Positions 6,017 to 8,224 of a stretch of DNA of 8,224 nucleotides are shown one piece after another. Below the pieces are notes generated by a model. It had not been told where the DNA came from. It made no database searches and was given only the letters and a program-made list of their open reading frames with translations. The stretch comes from Bacillota bacterium. Its GTDB lineage: Bacteria; Bacillota; Sulfobacillia; Symbiobacteriales; Symbiobacteriaceae. Within the stretch, counting starts at the first letter, position 1. Each line of letters begins with the position of its first letter. Made by a program: the position numbers and the translations under genes. The stretch is taken from NCBI GenBank assembly GCA_028287415.1, contig JAQBPS010000346.1:1-8224 (forward strand), given 5' to 3'.

Positions 6017-7783
6017 ATGCTGACCATCGCGCAATTGGCAGCCACCGGCGAGGTGCGGGCGGCCTGTTGGTCCCCTGACGGCGAGCGGATCGCCTTTGTG
6101 TGGCGCCGGGACGGACTGGACCGAATCTGGGTGCTGCCGGCCGCCGGCGGCTTCCCGGAGCTCCTCTGCGAACAGACGGTGAACTTTGAGAACCTCCAGG
6201 ACACGCCGCAGTGGTCGTCGGCTGGCGATGCGATCGCCTTCGTGGCCGCCGGATCGCTGTGGACGGTGCCCGCGGTCGGCGGCCCTGCCCGGCGGGTGAC
6301 GGACGGCCCCGGCCGCGTCTTCTCGCCGCGGTGGTCGCCGGACGGCCGGCGCATCGCCTTCATTACTGATCGGGATGGGTACGATCAGATCGCCGTGCTG
6401 GCGATGGGGGCGGGCGGCGCGCCTGCGGGCTGGCCCCAGCCCCTGGTGCGGCAAGCGATCGACTGCCGGGACCCGCAGTGGTCCCCGGACGGGGACCGGA
6501 TTGCGTTCACCGCGCTGGCGGGTTACGACGATCATCCCATCTATGTTGTCGCTGTAGCCACTGGCGAGCTGACGCCCGTCTCCCCCGCCGCGGGCAGCTG
6601 GCAGAGCCCACGCTGGAGCCCTTCCGGTGAGCTTGTCTGCATTGCTGATGCGGATGGCTGGAACAACCTGTGGCTGATCGGGAACGAACCACGGCAACTC
6701 ACGCATGGCCGCACCGAGAAGGGCGCCCCCTGCTGGTCGCCGTCGGGCCGTTCCATTGCCTGCACGGTCAACCGGGGTGGCCATGTTTCGGTCAGCGTGG
6801 TTGCTGTGGCAACGGGTGAGGAGGTGGCCGTCGGGCCGGCCGCAGGCGTTGTCCAGCAGCCGCTCTGGTCACCGGATGGCACCCGGCTGCTCTTCGTGCA
6901 CCAGATGGCGGCGCGGCAGCCCGAGCTCTTCACCATGGCCGCCGCGGGCGGCGAGCCGTTACGGCTGACCTGTTCGGCGCCTGTCGGTGCTGAAGGGGCA
7001 GCGTTCGCTGAACCCGAGACAGTCAGCTACACCAGCGCCGACGGGCTGGAGATCCCGGCGTTTCTCTATGTGCCCGCGCAGGCAAAGCCGGAGGGGGCGG
7101 CCCGGCTCCCGGCCATCGTCTACCCGCACGGGGGGCCGACCACCCTGCATGATGCCGGCTGGTACCCCTGGCTCCAGTACTTTGTCCAGCAGGGCTACGC
7201 CGTGCTGGCCCCCAATTTCCGCGGCTCGACTGGCTACGGCCGTGACTTTGAACTGGCGAACAAGGGCGAGTGGGGCAAGAAGGACCTGGACGATGTCGTG
7301 TCCGGGGCGACTTACCTGCGCGGCTTGCCCTGGATCGACCCACAGCGGATCGCCGTCCACGGGGGCTCCTACGGCGGCTACCAGGCGCTGCTGGCCCTGA
7401 GCAAGGCGCCCGGCACCTTCTGCTGCGGCGTCAGCTTCTATGGCGTCTCCAACCGCTTCAGCTCATGGCGGGAGACGGATCGGATCGGCAAGCGCAACAT
7501 GGAACGCAAGCTGGGCAAGCCCAGTGAAAACCGGGCGCTTTATCGGGAGGCGTCCCCGCTGCTGTACGCCGGGCAGGTGAACGTGCCGCTGATGCTGATG
7601 CACGGGCAGGACGACAAGCGGGTGCCGTTCGGCCAGTCGGTGGAGCTGGTGGCGGAGCTGAAGCGGCTGGGCATTCCGGTCGAATTCCACCCCTACCCCG
7701 GCGAGGGCCATGGCTTCCAGCAGCCCGGGCACATTGCGGAGATCTATCACAAGGTGGAGCGGTTCCTTGAACTCTACCTATAG
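6017..7783 (+). CDS. S9 prolyl-oligopeptidase-family serine peptidase (acylaminoacyl-peptidase/DPP-like)
   Basis: This 588-aa protein lacks a signal peptide, so it is a cytoplasmic peptidase that probably hydrolyses imported peptides. The N-terminal half is a TolB/DPP-type propeller. Seven WSP/WSS motifs, with Trp at residues 18, 66, 106, 155, 200, 240 and 284, mostly as WSPDG or WSPSG followed by an IAF-like strand, suggest seven blades. The C-terminal alpha/beta hydrolase domain (about 335-588) has HGGP at 371-374, nucleophile Ser451 in GGSYGG, Asp533 in HGQDDKRVP and His565 in GEGHGF, a complete catalytic triad. The layout fits the S9C group; substrate preference is not readable. I choose ATG 6017, with AAGG at 6001-6004 upstream. 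ATG 6005 is nearly on top of that site and lies inside the permease gene. The stop of the permease is 4 bp before the start, so the genes are co-transcribed. Confidence 0.92.
   Translation: MLTIAQLAATGEVRAACWSPDGERIAFVWRRDGLDRIWVLPAAGGFPELLCEQTVNFENLQDTPQWSSAGDAIAFVAAGSLWTVPAVGGPARRVTDGPGRVFSPRWSPDGRRIAFITDRDGYDQIAVLAMGAGGAPAGWPQPLVRQAIDCRDPQWSPDGDRIAFTALAGYDDHPIYVVAVATGELTPVSPAAGSWQSPRWSPSGELVCIADADGWNNLWLIGNEPRQLTHGRTEKGAPCWSPSGRSIACTVNRGGHVSVSVVAVATGEEVAVGPAAGVVQQPLWSPDGTRLLFVHQMAARQPELFTMAAAGGEPLRLTCSAPVGAEGAAFAEPETVSYTSADGLEIPAFLYVPAQAKPEGAARLPAIVYPHGGPTTLHDAGWYPWLQYFVQQGYAVLAPNFRGSTGYGRDFELANKGEWGKKDLDDVVSGATYLRGLPWIDPQRIAVHGGSYGGYQALLALSKAPGTFCCGVSFYGVSNRFSSWRETDRIGKRNMERKLGKPSENRALYREASPLLYAGQVNVPLMLMHGQDDKRVPFGQSVELVAELKRLGIPVEFHPYPGEGHGFQQPGHIAEIYHKVERFLELYL
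7751..7759 (+). promoter_or_regulatory. Possible ribosome binding site of the M20 gene remnant
   Basis: AAGGTGGAG ends 7 bases before TTG 7767, the only standard start codon well placed for the remnant's first fragment. It lies inside the peptidase gene, so its match may be chance. Confidence 0.35.
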
Positions 7784-8178
7784 GGAACTGAAGCCCGACA
7801 GCGGGCGGCTCGAGCGGGACTGGCGGCTGTTAAATCGCTTTACGGAGCCGGACTGCCCCTACACCCGCCGCTGGACCTTTACCGTGGGCGGACGTCCCGA
7901 CCACGCCGGCACCGCACCCATGGACCTGCGCCGTGACGCGCTGGCGGCCGCGGCCGAGCTGGTGCTGGGCCTTGAGGCGATTGCGCCTGGTGAGCGGCGC
8001 CGGCCACGACACGAATCAGCTGGCCACCATCGCACCGGCGGGTATGTTCTTCATTGCCTGCCGGGCCGGGCGCAGCCACTGTCCCGAGGAGTGGGCCGAT
8101 CTCGCGGACTGGGCCGCCGGCGTGCACGCACTCGCCCTGACCGCTTTGCGACTGGATCAGACGCAGTTTTCATCATAG
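7767..8178 (+). pseudogene. Remnant of an M20-family hydantoinase/N-carbamoyl-amino-acid hydrolase-type amidase
   Basis: Three recognisable pieces of one Zn-dependent M20 amidohydrolase are fused in order. Piece 1 (7767 to about 7873) resembles the family N-terminus: RLERDWRLLNRFTEP followed by YTRR. Piece 2 (about 7868-7987, same frame) is the region with TFTVGGRPDHAGTAPMDLRR and then AAAAELVLGLEAIA. Piece 3 (about 7983-8178, shifted to the frame ending at TAG 8176) is the C-terminus: LVSGAGHD, TIAPAGMFF, then SHCPEEW in place of the usual SHSPEEW. Intact relatives are roughly 400 aa; here only about 135 codons remain. The segments carrying the first metal ligands (normally between pieces 1 and 2) and most of the dimerisation domain (between 2 and 3) are absent, so no active enzyme is possible. 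The likely start is TTG 7767, overlapping the peptidase end by 17 bp. The intact ancestor would have hydrolysed an N-carbamoyl amino acid or similar amide, which fits an amino-acid/peptide use operon. Confidence 0.82.
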
Positions 8179-8182
8179 AGAC

Positions 8183-8187
8183 GGAGG
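8183..8187 (+). promoter_or_regulatory. Ribosome binding site of the gene starting at 8195
   Basis: GGAGG ends 7 bases before ATG 8195 and lies just after the TAG of the M20 remnant. Confidence 0.75.
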
Positions 8188-8194
8188 CATTCTC

Positions 8195-8224
8195 ATGACC
8201 ATCCAGCAGAGTCCCGTCACCCAG
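8195..8224 (+). CDS. 5' end of an unidentified gene (partial)
   Basis: An ATG at 8195, preceded by a well-spaced GGAGG, opens a frame reading MTIQQSPVTQ to the edge of the window. Ten residues are not enough to name a family. It lies 16 bp after the last codon of the M20 remnant in the same direction, so it probably belongs to the same operon. Confidence 0.6.
   Translation, partial: MTIQQSPVTQ

Noticed and set aside
6480..6497. Perfect 7-bp inverted repeat, GGTCCCC and GGGGACC with a 4-base loop
   Set aside because: It falls inside a WSPDGD propeller motif of the peptidase, has no T-run after it and is explained by the codons used.
7710..8198. A 162-codon open frame overlapping the end of the peptidase, read as an intact new gene
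   Set aside because: Its first part is an out-of-frame reading of the peptidase and its last part is an Arg/Gly-rich shift of the M20 C-terminus. Only the middle matches a family, so it is better described as a pseudogene.

Overview
The window looks like chromosomal DNA from a GC-rich Gram-positive-type bacterium. The genes are tightly packed on the + strand, have strong AGGAGG-like ribosome binding sites and use GTG and TTG starts freely. The solute-binding protein is a lipoprotein with a Gly/Ser/Thr-rich linker after the lipobox Cys. A high-GC Firmicute of the Symbiobacterium kind fits best, but this is inference from style, not a database match.

Region 1 (1-1610) is the 3' part of a NitT/TauT (SsuABC-like) ABC import operon. 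It holds the last codons of an upstream gene, probably the binding protein, then an ATPase (38-805) and a permease (802-1557). These are joined by TAATG and GTGA overlaps and closed by a textbook Rho-independent terminator (1576-1610).

Region 2 (1611-1689) is a short AT-rich control region with two 13-bp near-identical direct repeats 20 bp apart. The second repeat lies inside an imperfect palindrome, so it is a candidate operator or promoter for the next operon.

Region 3 (1690-8178) reads as one operon: an IclR-family regulator, a family-5 lipoprotein binding protein, two OppB/OppC (DppB/DppC)-type permeases and a cytoplasmic S9 prolyl-oligopeptidase-family peptidase with a seven-bladed propeller. 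The natural reading is regulated uptake of peptides followed by cytoplasmic hydrolysis. No OppD/OppF ATPases lie in the window, so the transporter must obtain them from elsewhere.

After the peptidase comes a wreck (7767-8178) of an M20-family hydantoinase/carbamoylase-type amidohydrolase. Three pieces of the protein (N-terminus, the region around the HAGT motif, C-terminus) are joined directly, with the intervening parts missing and a frame change at the second joint. This is the most unusual item here. A new gene with a good ribosome binding site starts at 8195 and runs off the end; too little is visible to name it.

I see no RNA gene, CRISPR array, insertion sequence or phage element, and no evidence for a wholly novel system.
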